A stretch of DNA of 27,560 nt from Oppiella nova (Eukaryota > Arthropoda > Arachnida > Sarcoptiformes > Oppiidae). Numbering within the stretch: the first letter of the stretch is position 1; the number at the start of each line of letters is the position of its first letter. Positions 17,807-27,560 of the stretch are shown piece by piece. Made by a program: the position numbers and the translations under genes. The stretch is taken from contig CAJPVJ010000345.1 in NCBI GenBank assembly GCA_905397405.1, positions 1 through 27,560 on the forward strand. Reading direction: 5' to 3'. Below the pieces are notes generated by a model. It was not told where the DNA came from. It saw only the letters and a program-made list of their open reading frames with translations, and did no database searches.

Positions 17807-19177
17807 TTTACAACTCTTAACATAATTCAATGCACATATACTTACATTCTTGAGATCAGCTGACACTACAGTACATGTTCTTTATATGTATACAAAGGAA
17901 CTGGAGTTTTGCCTTCAAATAAGTCTAAAACTCAAACCTCTGTTCAAACTTCTCGGCACCAGAAGTTCAATCATATATATATGCATTGAGAATGTGTTAG
18001 TTATGCTGTAAATGTGAATAAACTAATTTCCGACCAGTAGTATGGGGGTGTGGGTCAGTACAGGTGTTGCCAACCAATCTAAACAATTACACAAATAGTT
18101 TGCAGTTCGGGAACTGGTGTCGGTGTCGGCGCTACAGTTAAGACTACTTTTAAACAAAACTATCCCCAAAAACAGTCATCTTTTACTCAAAATAAGAGTT
18201 TTTTCAACAAAAAATGCTATTAATTTTGATTTGCATTCGCTTTCAATGGGGGTTTGCTTTGAGAGGTCATTGAGTTTTCAGCGGAAAAATACTTTACATA
18301 TATATAAATGAGACGAAAACTAATAATAGCGGGGAAAGTGGCAAAAAAAGATGTTCAGCCAGAAGTGATCGGCAACTCATTGGCTCGACTCATCATTTAA
18401 AAACACCAGTCATAGGCAGTGGTCATCACTGGCACTCATATGGCATTTTTAGGCATAATCTGTATATTTGTTAAGGAGATCAGCATTTTTTCCAAGAAAT
18501 TTGTGTTTTGTGTTAAGTTTTAGCGTTTTTGGAGAACACCCGAAGAGTCCCCCGAAGAGAGTCAACGATTCGCAGATGCAATGGATAGTTAGGTTAGGTT
18601 TGGCTCACAAAAGCCACAAATACTGCATATAATATAATATACCAAAAAATAGTGATCTTTTAAGTTAAGGTAGACGCGAGTGCCAGAGGCGGCACATATT
18701 TCTTATGCCATTCAGTCACCGAAACTGGTATGAAATCGTATAAAACTCTATTGCAATCAATTGTAACAAAAATTGATTCTTTCATTGATTTTTTGTGTTC
18801 AAAAAATGGTCAAAATATTTTAAAACTAAATTTCAAAGACAAAAACACACACAAGAAGTTAAAGTCAAAGATTGACATCAGATTATTCAGTATATACCTG
18901 TGTGTGTAAAACTGTATGTGCAATAAAAACAGTTAAGTTACTCACAAAACATTAAAATGGTTTAAATAGGAAAAAGACAAACAAAAAACTGTTTTCCATG
19001 TGTTTTGAGATTAAATTTTCATATATTAAAAGTCTGGGCACTAACTAATGGTAAGATTTATTCGCGTTATATAAATGGCTAAACATTAGCCGCCATTTAA
19101 ACAGAGATCTTGTAAAGCATGCGATCGTCAAAAAAATGATAAAATAAAATTTGAAGACTAAGTGACGATAAGAGGGG
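17807..19177. other. Non-coding interval, no gene recognised
   Basis: The + frame 18117-18311 (64 residues from a GTG) shows no recognisable domain. A ttaggttagg pair at 18589-18600 is too short to be telomeric. A purine-rich patch (cccgaagag twice) lies at 18538-18562. The rest is AT-rich. Confidence 0.55.
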
Positions 19178-19366
19178 TTAAGTTATGCGACCAGAAAGGC
19201 ATTTAATAATCGCATCCCATAGCGAGCAAGTGGTGGAGAGGTGAGTGCCGGTGCTCACAATGGGCTCGCAATGGGCTAACTGCACGCAAACACGTTCACC
19301 AAATAAATTACTAAAATCTATTTCAAAGGAGGGAAGGGAGGGATCACTGGAGCCGAGAATTCCTCC
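19178..19366 (-). CDS. Candidate 3'-terminal coding exon on the minus strand, unknown
   Basis: A strong 3' splice site on the minus strand (caattgtttttag, AG at 19368-19367) is followed at once by 62 open codons ending in TAA at 19180-19178. The deduced tail begins GGILGSSDPSLPSFEIDFSN, has four cysteines (residues 27, 33, 47 and 56) and closes with SLWDAIIKCLSGRIT. It is GC-richer than its surroundings and of balanced amino-acid composition. No ATG precedes it in frame, so it would need an upstream exon to the right; none is identified. On the + strand a short ATG frame (19185) runs into a gag|gtgagt donor at about 19239, so the opposite strand also has splice-like signals. No family recognised. 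Confidence 0.3.
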   Translation of the reverse strand, partial: GGILGSSDPSLPSFEIDFSNLFGERVCVQLAHCEPIVSTGTHLSTTCSLWDAIIKCLSGRIT

Positions 19367-21134
19367 CTAAAAACAATTGCACGACTATTGATCGTACGGC
19401 TCATAATTCATTTTATTTCATATATTTTATACATTTTTTCAAAACTTATTTTTCGCGAAAAAACAACATTTTTTGAGAAAAATAAATTTTCATTTCTGTT
19501 ATTATACATGAAAAGCAATTTTCTTTCATTTGCTCTTAACGTCTGAGACTAAGAATAATGGCGTTTCTCTGTGCGGTTGGATGTACTCTGCATACCGTTC
19601 CCTTCGCTAATGAAATAAACTTTACTTTATTCATGAGAGAAAAGTCAGAAAAAATTAATTTTTCTTATATATTATGCCGAATGAGTGACTAGTTTGTGAA
19701 TTTTTAATGATATGTGTTTTATATCCAAACACACAAAAGGCTCAAAAATTGTTTCATTATTTGAACAAATAATACAAATAATGATTCATTTGTTTCAGAC
19801 GACAGCTCTCTTATACTTAAAACACAATACATTTGACAAAACAATTGAATATATTTGGGAATAAAAAGAAAAATTGTAAAAAAGACTTTTAAGAGGATTT
19901 AATTTTTAAGATTATTATTATGAAGTTATTAAATACAAGACATACACACATCATATAATAGACCGGTATATCATATAATATATAATATGTTATGAAAGAG
20001 AGTGAGTGTTAAGCAATTAATGGAAAGCAAACGATGCAAAACATTCAGTTTTATTAGTACTGTATGACTGTATGACAACATTTGGGAACATGATCTGCTC
20101 TGTTGGACAACCAGTTGGGACAACCACTACAAAAATGAATCAAAACTCACACTCATTTCAAACGCCTATTTAATTTCACTCAAATTACATATTATTGCCT
20201 CACATTCACACTCTTAAGGTCTCTCTCTCTCTCTCTCTCTCGTAATGTCGACCCCTCTTATGGATAATATAAAAAGCGAATCAAATTTTGCTAAATCTGT
20301 ATTTATATGTATGTTATGTGAAAACATTGAATGTAAACGTTATTAGACGACAATAGGATAAAGGTGTGACCACTTTTTTGGTTTTATAACTTTTTCATTA
20401 TTTGAACAAAAAACTACAACTTCGTAAAAGTCAGACACAATATCGAGAGAGAAAAAATCTCCAACAAAATGATATGATATGTGTGTGAGAGCTACTAAAG
20501 TGGAGGTCTGTCTCATGTCTGGAAAAATTGTCATATAAAAAGTTTATACTAAATATTATATACCGCAGGTGTAGGTGTGATCTACCTGTGCCGAGTGTGT
20601 GTGTCTCTCTAAAAGCGAGCAATTTTTTAATTTTCTATAAATATATAGATATGTTTCACTTTTTGGCTCTATTTTGAAACACAATCGCAAAGAATGTGTG
20701 AAATTTATAGCAAAAAAGTCAAAACCAAAAACGATTTGATGTCGCACTCGAGTAAGCATTTATGTGGTCCTCAAAAGAATTTCCTGTTTTTGGTCACCAC
20801 TTGAGACCTTTCTTTTGTCACAAATTTGTTTTTCTTTCTCTAAAATACAATTCACTTATTCATCGATATGTTTATCATATTTTATTATTTCATTTAAAAA
20901 TACATTTGTTTTTTAAAAATCAATTTTCTTTGTAGTCTATAATTTGCCAAATACTAGACAAACATAACAAAAGAATTTATTAAAAATAACTGACTTTTGC
21001 CTTAAAAAAGGCAAAGAAATGACTAAACAATGGAAATGTTATGCATTAAGAAAATGCATTGTATTGTATATATATTGTTGATATTGAGGACAGTTTTATG
21101 GTTAGAGACATAGAGACACACAAATACAAGTTAA
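19367..21134. other. AT-rich non-coding interval
   Basis: This holds a CT tract at 20219-20241 and a palindromic AT stretch near 19958-19995 (catataatagaccggtatatc and following). The overlapping minus frames at 20343-20759 show no domain; part of one is a His/Thr-rich run from ctctgtgtg-type DNA. No gene is supported. Confidence 0.6.
20219..20241 (+). repeat. (CT)n microsatellite
   Basis: A CT run of about 22 bp. Confidence 0.96.
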
Positions 21135-21203
21135 GTGAAGTCTACTCCAGTGTTGTGTCGAGTGCTGGAAGTCATTGATGTCATCAATCTCTGTCATCTT
21201 TGG

Positions 21204-21419
21204 ATGCTTTTAAGAGATGTTTTGTTTGACATCAATCAAAGGATGGCTTATAAATTGGTCGACAATCCTTTCGCTGCCGATATTAAGCGTCTTTTTCTTG
21301 ACGAATATTTCGGTTCAAAACAAACAAATGCCTCAAAAACTACTGAATTGTTATTTATAGTGAGAATCGAGACGCGGACTAATAAAACAGTTCACAAAAT
21401 GATTTACAATTACTTCTAA
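21204..21419 (+). CDS. Candidate small ORF or terminal exon, 71 residues, unknown
   Basis: The frame is open from just after TAA 21132-21134 to TAA 21417-21419. The first in-frame ATG is at 21204, giving 71 residues. The middle looks protein-like and shows purine-N-pyrimidine codon bias (FDINQRMAYKLVDNPFAADI, then KRLFLDEYFG). The C-terminus is basic and polar. Upstream codons from a possible acceptor (tctactccag, AG at 21149-21150) keep the same frame and would add 17 complete codons. A poly(A) signal, aataaa, lies about 120 bases downstream at 21541. A usable internal donor (ata|gtgaga at 21360) could end an internal exon instead. No signal peptide, membrane helix or family pattern was recognised. 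This is one of the better coding candidates in the window, but its length is still within what chance can give. Confidence 0.28.
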   Translation: MLLRDVLFDINQRMAYKLVDNPFAADIKRLFLDEYFGSKQTNASKTTELLFIVRIETRTNKTVHKMIYNYF

Positions 21420-21561
21420 TTTTAACATTGAAACGACTTTTATATTGCACTCAATTATAATATTCTGTATTTATATCGCATTAAAACTTTTACTTTTTTG
21501 TTGCAAAAAATGAACGACTCTTCAAATGTATAAATTGAATAATAAATGAGTTAACTATCCG

Positions 21562-21596
<35 letters not shown>

Positions 21597-21601
21597 CTCT
21601 A
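21562..21601 (+). repeat. (CT)n microsatellite
   Basis: A CT run of about 40 bp with TTT and CG interruptions. Confidence 0.97.
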
Positions 21602-22011
21602 TCAAGAAATCAAAATACAAATCAGTGAAGTAGTCGTTAGTATTAAAAATAAATAGAAATTAAGTGCAATAAGGATGAAATGACATCGGAATATGTCTGA
21701 ACTTACAAATAAAAAATAGATTTTGTGAGAAAAATAAGTGAATATTAATAATAATTGCAATTTTAAGGCAACTGTTGGTGAGTGGGTATTGAATCCATTA
21801 AAAAATTTTAACAGAAAGTACCCAAAAATTCCAGTGGTTTTGATGGGTGGAGAAGACTGGGAGATAGATATGAGAGAGAAAATAGGGATGAGATGAGAAA
21901 AATGGTATTAAAAATTCAGTACAAAATCGACAGACATTTGTCACAGAAGGCAGTTCTTGATGGCAACAAACCGATGATTTAATGTGCACTTTGGCTACAC
22001 CGGCATATCTG

Positions 22012-22037
22012 GTCTCTCTCTCTCTCTCTCTCTCTCC
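22012..22037 (+). repeat. (CT)n microsatellite
   Basis: A CT run of about 25 bp. Confidence 0.97.
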
Positions 22038-22314
22038 CATTTCTACCACAATCTCAAACACTGTGGTGAAGGGCATGCGATCAGCATTTGTGCCCTTACG
22101 ATGGCTTTGAGGGCAAATGTAGTTATATGTCTTGAACGCTAAAATGGCTGCCATTTTACCAGAAAGTCATTTGTCTTCTCTCACAAGAAATATTCATTTG
22201 AGTCAAAAAGAGAAAAATTATAAAACATTCAATATATTAAACTAAGAAAAGAAACGGCACTTTAAGAATAATAAATATGATGGGTATCTCTTTTGCTGAT
22301 TACCAAATTTTTTA

Positions 22315-22339
22315 CTCTCTCTCTCTCTCTCCCTCTCTC
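22315..22339 (+). repeat. (CT)n microsatellite
   Basis: A CT run of about 25 bp with one CCC interruption. It is followed by gcag and so resembles a polypyrimidine tract with a 3' splice site (ctctctctcgcag), but no open exon of interest follows. Confidence 0.96.
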
Positions 22340-22679
22340 GCAGCTATCCATTCAGAGCACAGGGTTTTTGTGGTTGGAAATTGCTTTTTTGAATATTAGT
22401 TATAATACATAACTTGGTTTGGAGTCTAAAATACGGCTCTAAATCATCAGTGAAAAGAGTGATGTCTGATGTCTGATCAGTGGATCTACTTTTCAACTTT
22501 AATTACCGCCTCTCCATCTCTGCACCCAATTATAAAAATATATTTAAACTATAGTACAGCGAAAAGTACTCATGATTTCTAATTTTTAAATGAATTTTCA
22601 AAAATCTTTTATTCAGTAGAGAGTGGAGTAAAAGAGTTGAATAAAAAGGGAAACAAAACATGTTTTGGTGACTGACTTG

Positions 22680-22682
<3 letters not shown>

Positions 22683-22722
<40 letters not shown>
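22683..22722 (+). repeat. (GA)n microsatellite
   Basis: An uninterrupted GA run of about 40 bp. Confidence 0.97.
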
Positions 22723-22724
<2 letters not shown>

Positions 22725-23546
22725 TGAGATTTAAAGAGTGGGCCAATAAGTGTAGATTACATTAGAAATTAATTACATTAATAGAAAAATTATAGATTTA
22801 ATTCAATTAGGAAATGCCAGTAAAACCGGCACTTATCGCATAAAGGTCCTTATATTGATATTAATTTTAAAAATGAATTTTTAATGTTAGTGTTAATGTT
22901 ATTTTTGCTAATATAATAATAGCATTCACTACACTTGAAACGTACGAAAAATAAATATTAATATTTATGTTAAGCTTTTATGCTTATTATGTAAACATAA
23001 TACGGCATAAGTAGTGTACAGTACCTGCCATTGGAATTACCGCCTTATCTATTCAACTATGGCTTTAAAACTCTGAAATTCATACATAACTTATATTCAG
23101 TATTTGTCTTGAATTGAGAAAAGAGATGGTTTTAACTTATATTACGTTAAAAAATTTGTTATTTGTTTGCGTACATCAAAAGAGATTTTTGAGTGAAATA
23201 TTACGAGAGTTATGAAGATATAGAGAGAATATATGCCTCGAAAAAACTTAAACGCAAACATTGGATGAAAAAGACTAACCGATGATAAGAAGCAAAAAAT
23301 ACAAACATTTTTACAAAAAGCATATAATGTAAGCATTTCTTTCCTAAACTATTAATAAATTCAATTTTATGTATTCTTGAAGTGATTTTTTTTCATTGAA
23401 AATATTCCTTAAAAATAAATAAGATTTATTTTATGAATAACTGAATGCTTTTCAACTAAATTGAATTTAAGTTTTTATTTTCTTTTTCTATATTATTGAA
23501 AAATATATTCAAACTTAAGAAAAGTTTCTTTTTGTGATACTAATTT

Positions 23547-23551
<5 letters not shown>

Positions 23552-23580
<29 letters not shown>
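23552..23580 (+). repeat. (CT)n microsatellite
   Basis: An uninterrupted CT run of about 28 bp. Confidence 0.97.
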
Positions 23581-23582
<2 letters not shown>

Positions 23583-24103
23583 ATATAATAAGAATTGTTT
23601 TTACTCTTAAAAGTCTATTTCAAATGTTAATTAATTTTAAATGAGAAATGTATTCACTGTTGAAAAGAATGTTGTGTTTCACAAGTTTGTGAAAACAGAC
23701 ATTAAAATAGTATTACAAACCATTAGAGCTAACATTAAATGCTTTTAAAAATAATATGAAGACATTTGTATAGAAAACAATTTAAAACAATTAAATCGAT
23801 TAAATCTAATAATTATAGAGTAAATGTTCGCTTCATTCTCCATAAGACAGATATATTGAGTGAAAGATAGCTTTAATGGAGACCTCGCTATCGGAATGGC
23901 TTTTGGTTTACTTATTCTGTACTTCAAAACCCATTTCACAATCACTACTATATTAATAATACAGCAATTATTTGACAAAATACTGTACAGTATCAAGAAT
24001 TTTGTACGACTTTTGAGGACAAACTTTCTTTCAATTAAAGCGAATAAATCTATTTTTAGATAATTTTCTCTTTTAATTCAATTACTACTGGTTTTCTCAA
24101 TAC

Positions 24104-24126
24104 TTATTTATTTATTTATTTATTTT
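24104..24126 (+). repeat. Short (TTTA)n simple repeat
   Basis: About five tandem tetranucleotide units. Confidence 0.9.
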
Positions 24127-24768
24127 CTTCATTTTTAAAACCAATCGATTTAAACCGTTTTCACACTCTTATTGATATGTTTTAGTTGTTGTTATGATTA
24201 GATTATATTGAATGCAATCACAAGACGGTTATACATGTGAGGCCAGGGATAAAACGTGAGGTATAAGTGGCTCAACTCAGACCACTCATTATGACAACAG
24301 TAAAGAAGTAGTAGTGGACTAAAGCCCTACTAATGAATTGTTAGTAACAGATCTCCATCACAGCCATCACTGGGATGTATGTCTTAGCAGATGGACATCC
24401 AGTGAACGAATGGCCCAACAATTCAACAAAAACAATACTATTTGTGTTATACTTATTGAGTGCTAACTTATTATCCCAGCAGTATTATGGCACAGATGAC
24501 CCAGCTCACACTATGTCTGAGTCTATATCTCATTGGCATTTATTTTTAAAATAATTTTTTGTTAAAATATTTATTAATGAAATAAATTACAGATAAAAAT
24601 GAGAAATATTGAAAGCCATCGGCGCTATAAAATATATAAAGAAATCTTTTTCTTAAGGTCTAGTCTTCAATATTTATGATATAATTAATGATATATTTTA
24701 GTTGATATGAGGTTTGATATAAGAGAAGCAAAGTCTCGCAGATATAAAAAGCCAGAACTGAATCCATA

Positions 24769-24845
24769 AAAAGCTTTTCGTTGTCCACTCTCTCACTAAA
24801 GCGTACACTCAGTGCTCAGTATTGTATTAAATGAAAAACTATTTG

Positions 24846-24848
<3 letters not shown>
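24769..24848 (+). repeat. Dispersed exact 80-bp repeat, copy 1
   Basis: These 80 bp are identical to 25889-25968, 1120 bp downstream in the same orientation. Each copy is followed directly by a GA tract, and the second is also preceded by one. The unit begins aaaagcttttcg and ends atttgcct. It has no coding potential. Confidence 0.95.

Positions 24849-24849
<1 letters not shown>

Positions 24850-24891
<42 letters not shown>
24850..24891 (+). repeat. (GA)n microsatellite
   Basis: An uninterrupted run of about 42 bp that directly follows copy 1 of the 80-bp repeat. Confidence 0.97.
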
Positions 24892-24893
<2 letters not shown>

Positions 24894-25808
24894 AATGCTA
24901 AGAGACGAATGCAGTATTATATCAAACGTTTGTTTTCACGTTTTTATTGCTCTTAAGAACTAAGCTTTAATGTATTTTTATTAGGGGTCCCCTCACAAAG
25001 GACGTACACTTTTAAGAGGGGAGAGTTTGGGAGTCTGTATGAATAGGCAAATGATTTATTCAAATGAAAGAGGGGTTAATATAAACATAGGTTTGTTATA
25101 GTGTTGGGTCTGGGAATGTATGACATAAACCGAAAATGGTTTTTGTGGGCCTTATATATGGTATAAGACTTGAATAATTATATTAACGACGCCTTCGGGC
25201 AAATAAATTCAATTTAAACCACAATTTTAGAGACTATGAAAACTTTTTTAGAAAAATTATATTGATTTCCAATTTCAATACTATAATAAATTGAAACCTA
25301 AATCAAATAGCATTTTATAAATTAAATCAAACTTATTTGCAAGAAATGCTAAAATTTGCTTCAAATCATGAGTTTGTATTAAAGTAATTGATTCAGAGGT
25401 TTGCAAAAATTATATACAATTTAAATGTGTATTTCTCAATGTATTGATTGAATGCATTACGGGTTAAGTGAATGAAAGGATAAGTTGTGGAAAGAGTGAC
25501 AATCTGTCAAAATAGCTAATTCTTAACACCAAAAAGATTTCAATTTTCTATTTACAGATATGTCGGCTAATTATATTTAATGAGTTTGATTGCCATATAA
25601 GGCACTAATAATGCGCTTAAAACAGTCATATTTAACGAAAACCATATGAAAAACCCCTTTCACTCACTAAATAAAGTCAAATATATTGTAAAGCATTGAA
25701 TTGATTGACTGTTTAAAACTGTTAAAAACATGGGATTCACTACAAAATTGAAGTCATGCTTAAAATCTTACATTTAAAGTGAGATCTTTAGAACCATTGA
25801 GAGTTGAG
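24892..25808. other. AT-rich non-coding interval between two copies of the 80-bp repeat
   Basis: No gene, splice pair or promoter is supported. A short GC-rich patch (ggggtcccctcacaaaggacg) lies near 24984-25004. Confidence 0.6.
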
Positions 25809-25889
25809 TGAGAGAGTGAGTACGAGAGAGAGAGAGAGTACGAGAGAGAGAGAGAGAGAGAGTACGAGAGAGAGAGTACGAGAGAGAGA
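25809..25889 (+). repeat. Compound (GA)n array with regular TACGA interruptions
   Basis: GA runs are broken four times by the word TACGA (tacgag at 25821, 25839, 25863 and 25877). Spacings of 18, 24 and 14 bp are all even, as expected if a GA-plus-TAC unit spread by unequal exchange or slippage. Confidence 0.95.
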
Positions 25890-25968
25890 AAAGCTTTTCG
25901 TTGTCCACTCTCTCACTAAAGCGTACACTCAGTGCTCAGTATTGTATTAAATGAAAAACTATTTGCCT
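25889..25968 (+). repeat. Dispersed exact 80-bp repeat, copy 2
   Basis: Identical to 24769-24848. It is embedded between two GA tracts (25809-25889 and 25969-25988). Confidence 0.95.
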
Positions 25969-25988
25969 GAGAGAGAGAGAGAGAGAGA
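25969..25988 (+). repeat. (GA)n microsatellite
   Basis: A GA run of about 20 bp directly after copy 2 of the 80-bp repeat. Confidence 0.95.
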
Positions 25989-26392
25989 CTGGGAGAAGTG
26001 AGTTGACAATCAGTGAGCGTTATATTAGAGAGTGATTTAAAAGCATTGAAAATCGATTGAATCGTATTTAAAGTGAGCGCATGTGATAACCAGTGGTAAG
26101 GGTTTGCAGCTCAAGAACCGCAGATGAATCCTAATGTAAGGTACGATCGCTTACTTTGTTTCCATTCGTTTCAATAGGACTTTGCATCACTAGAGTTGTG
26201 CAAAATTTATCAATATTTGTATTTAGTGTTGGCTATGAGTGGCAACAAACAACACACAAAACATCGCTTTTTATGTAATACTAGTGATCGGAATACAAAG
26301 ACACGAGAAATGCTCGGAACCATTGGAACCGTTCGTACCATTTGTACGATTATATAATGTTTTCGTTGCACTCACTGTAAGCAATGTTGTAT
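25989..26392. other. Non-coding interval, no gene recognised
   Basis: The + frame 26239-26445 begins at GTG and runs into the tandem duplication. It shows a hydrophobic run but no domain. No gene is supported. Confidence 0.55.
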
Positions 26393-26960
26393 ATTATAAG
26401 CGTATGGAGTGGTGTATAAGGCATAACACAACTACTAGTAATTGAATTTTGTTTTTGTATTTTGTATTGAGAATTATGGCCAACAGTATTAAGCATTTAT
26501 ATTCTCTATGCATCCAATTGTGCTGAGTTTGCTCCACAACTATATATATATATATATATAAACTATATATTACTACATATATTACACTCCATATCTGTAT
26601 CTCTGGATATCCACCGCTATATTGTTACGTATATAACCAAACACACAGTATTAGATGGTATATATATTTATAATATGGAAACTATAGAATTATAAGCGTA
26701 TGGAGTGGTGTATAAGGCATAACACAACTACTAGTAATTGAATTTTGTTTTTGTATTTTGTATTGAGAATTATGGCCAACAGTATTAAGCATTTATATTC
26801 TCTATGCATCCAATTTTGCTGAGTTTGCTCCACAACTATATATTACTACATATATTACACTCCATATCTGTATCTCTGGATATCCACCGCTATATTGTTA
26901 CGTATATAACCAAACACACAGTATTAGATGGTATATATATTTATAATATGGAAACTATAG
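26393..26960. repeat. Tandem duplication of a ~270-300-bp unit (two copies)
   Basis: Copy 1 is 26393-26688 (296 bp) and copy 2 is 26689-26960 (272 bp), head to tail with no spacer. By eye the copies differ at one base (ccaattgtgc against ccaattttgc) and by 24 bp, because copy 1 has a longer TA run (26541-26560). They are otherwise identical. The unit is non-coding and AT-rich. It could be a recent tandem duplication or two alleles placed in series by the assembler. Confidence 0.95.
26541..26560 (+). repeat. (TA)n microsatellite within copy 1
   Basis: A TA run of about 20 bp that is collapsed in the second copy of the tandem duplication. Confidence 0.95.
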
Positions 26961-27560
26961 CTAAGTCTTGGATGCTGTGTGTGTGTTGGCTTTGGGGCAT
27001 AAAAGTGAATGGCAGTAAAGTTATGAAATAGCAGATAGTTTTATATGTAGTGTACGATCGCATACAATGTCTGTCCCAAGAGGACAACTCATACATTTGG
27101 GATCGTTTTCCGCATTTCTCACTACAAAAGTTGCTGTTTTACAGCCAAACATAAGGCTATATTAGAGAACATATTTATTCACTTTTGGGAAAAACTGTTA
27201 CTTTATTACAGTGTGTTTGCACTGCAAAGTGATGTATAGCACAATCCAATGCCGCATTGTCACATTCCTTGCCCTCCCTTAGCCTCACAATTATTATTTA
27301 TGTATTTTTTACGGCCGTCCACAATGTCATTCAGTTTGAAAACAGAAATTTATTTTCTCTACAAAATCAGACATCATTTATAATTAGAGACTAATTCTCG
27401 GAGAATTGAATCCATAAATGAATTGAAAAAACGAGCGAAAAATTAATTAATTTTTTAATGCATTCTAAGTTTAATGCATTAATTAACTCATAAATTATTT
27501 GCCGGTAATTGTGATGCGAATCAACCATAAAATGATTAATTTTAGAGAAATAGGAAGAAA
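26961..27560. other. Non-coding right end, no gene recognised
   Basis: The sequence from 26961 to the end contains no microsatellite and no supported gene. AT-rich palindromic words (ttaattaatt, aattaattaa) occur near 27440-27490. Confidence 0.6.

Larger units (their letters stand above)
21420..22682. other. Non-coding interval rich in CT tracts
   Basis: Three CT tracts fall within about 800 bp. The longest ATG frame of the window (21798-22154, minus, 118 residues) crosses the tract at 22012-22037, which it reads as Arg-Glu repeats. Its start lies in a palindrome, aaaatggctgccattttac. A frame of this length is expected about once by chance here, and no domain is visible. I treat it as unproven. 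Confidence 0.5.
22723..24768. other. AT-rich non-coding interval
   Basis: This contains a perfect short hairpin (tattatgt-aa-acataata, near 22986-23003), a CT tract (23552-23580) and a TTTA repeat (24104-24126). The overlapping frames at 23745-23996 (minus) and 23860-24063 (+) lie on the same bases; the + one has a short hydrophobic stretch (LAIGMAFGLLILY) but no start or splice support. GC-richer sequence at 24235-24540 shows no open frame of note. Confidence 0.55.

Noticed and set aside
18589-18600. Arthropod telomere-like TTAGG repeats
   Set aside because: Only two units in an otherwise ordinary sequence, so well within chance.
21798-22154. 118-residue minus-strand frame, the longest ATG frame in the window
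   Set aside because: It runs through a CT tract (Arg-Glu repeats) and starts in a short palindrome. A rough estimate gives about one such frame by chance at this composition, and no domain is visible. It stays possible but unsupported.
22986-23003. Perfect short hairpin tattatgt-aa-acataata as a possible terminator or small RNA
   Set aside because: Too short and AT-only, with no transcript context; such hairpins are frequent in AT-rich DNA.
23745-24063. Overlapping frames on both strands; the + one has LAIGMAFGLLILY, which recalls aquaporin helices
   Set aside because: The similarity is limited to a few hydrophobic residues, the frame starts at GTG, and both strands are open over the same AT-rich bases.
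1-27560. tRNA genes, rRNA, CRISPR arrays, LTR or other virus-like elements, LINE or DNA transposon coding regions
   Set aside because: I looked for A/B-box-like words, clustered spaced repeats, terminal repeats and transposase or reverse-transcriptase motifs in the visible frames, and saw none that hold up.

Overview
The window looks like non-coding DNA from a eukaryote, most likely an arthropod. By eye it is AT-rich, about one-third GC. It has no operon-like gene packing, no rRNA or recognisable tRNA gene, and no long reading frame. It has very many (GA)n/(CT)n microsatellites and several recent direct duplications. No single feature identifies the organism; a mite or another small AT-rich arthropod is a guess from the overall texture. 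One ambiguous base (N at 545) shows this is a draft assembly.

Layout. 1-2640 is AT-rich and holds an exact 148-bp duplication on either side of the N. 2650-3233 holds a good TATA box and, further on, a consensus 5' splice site, a possible non-coding first exon on the + strand. 4.1-9.1 kb is richer in GC and carries a strongly over-represented word, TACCAGTGC, partly in small tandem arrays. It also holds the best exon-like block on the + strand (6632-6817). 9.2-11.9 kb is AT-rich and contains an exact 127-bp duplication that looks like an assembly seam. 11972-13122 is a tandem duplication of a unit of about 570 bp. 13.6-15.4 kb is dense in GA/CT tracts and holds a long AT-rich hairpin. 15.4-21.5 kb has several GC-richer islands with open frames, the best at 17625-17810, 19178-19366 (minus strand) and 21204-21419. 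21.5-26 kb is mostly AT-rich with many microsatellites and a dispersed exact 80-bp repeat. 26393-26960 is a second tandem duplication.

Coding content is uncertain. In DNA of this composition a rough calculation (stop probability about 0.07 per codon) predicts several tens of stop-free stretches of 60 codons in 27.5 kb, so the open frames seen are about what chance gives. Several GC-rich islands are open on both strands, which also warns against over-reading them. The CDS entries are hypotheses ranked by splice signals, start context and composition. None matches a protein family I can name with confidence, and no set of genes working together can be proposed. I did not find a convincing new biological system. 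The most solid observations are the duplications, the assembly seams, the TACCAGTGC word and the microsatellite density.
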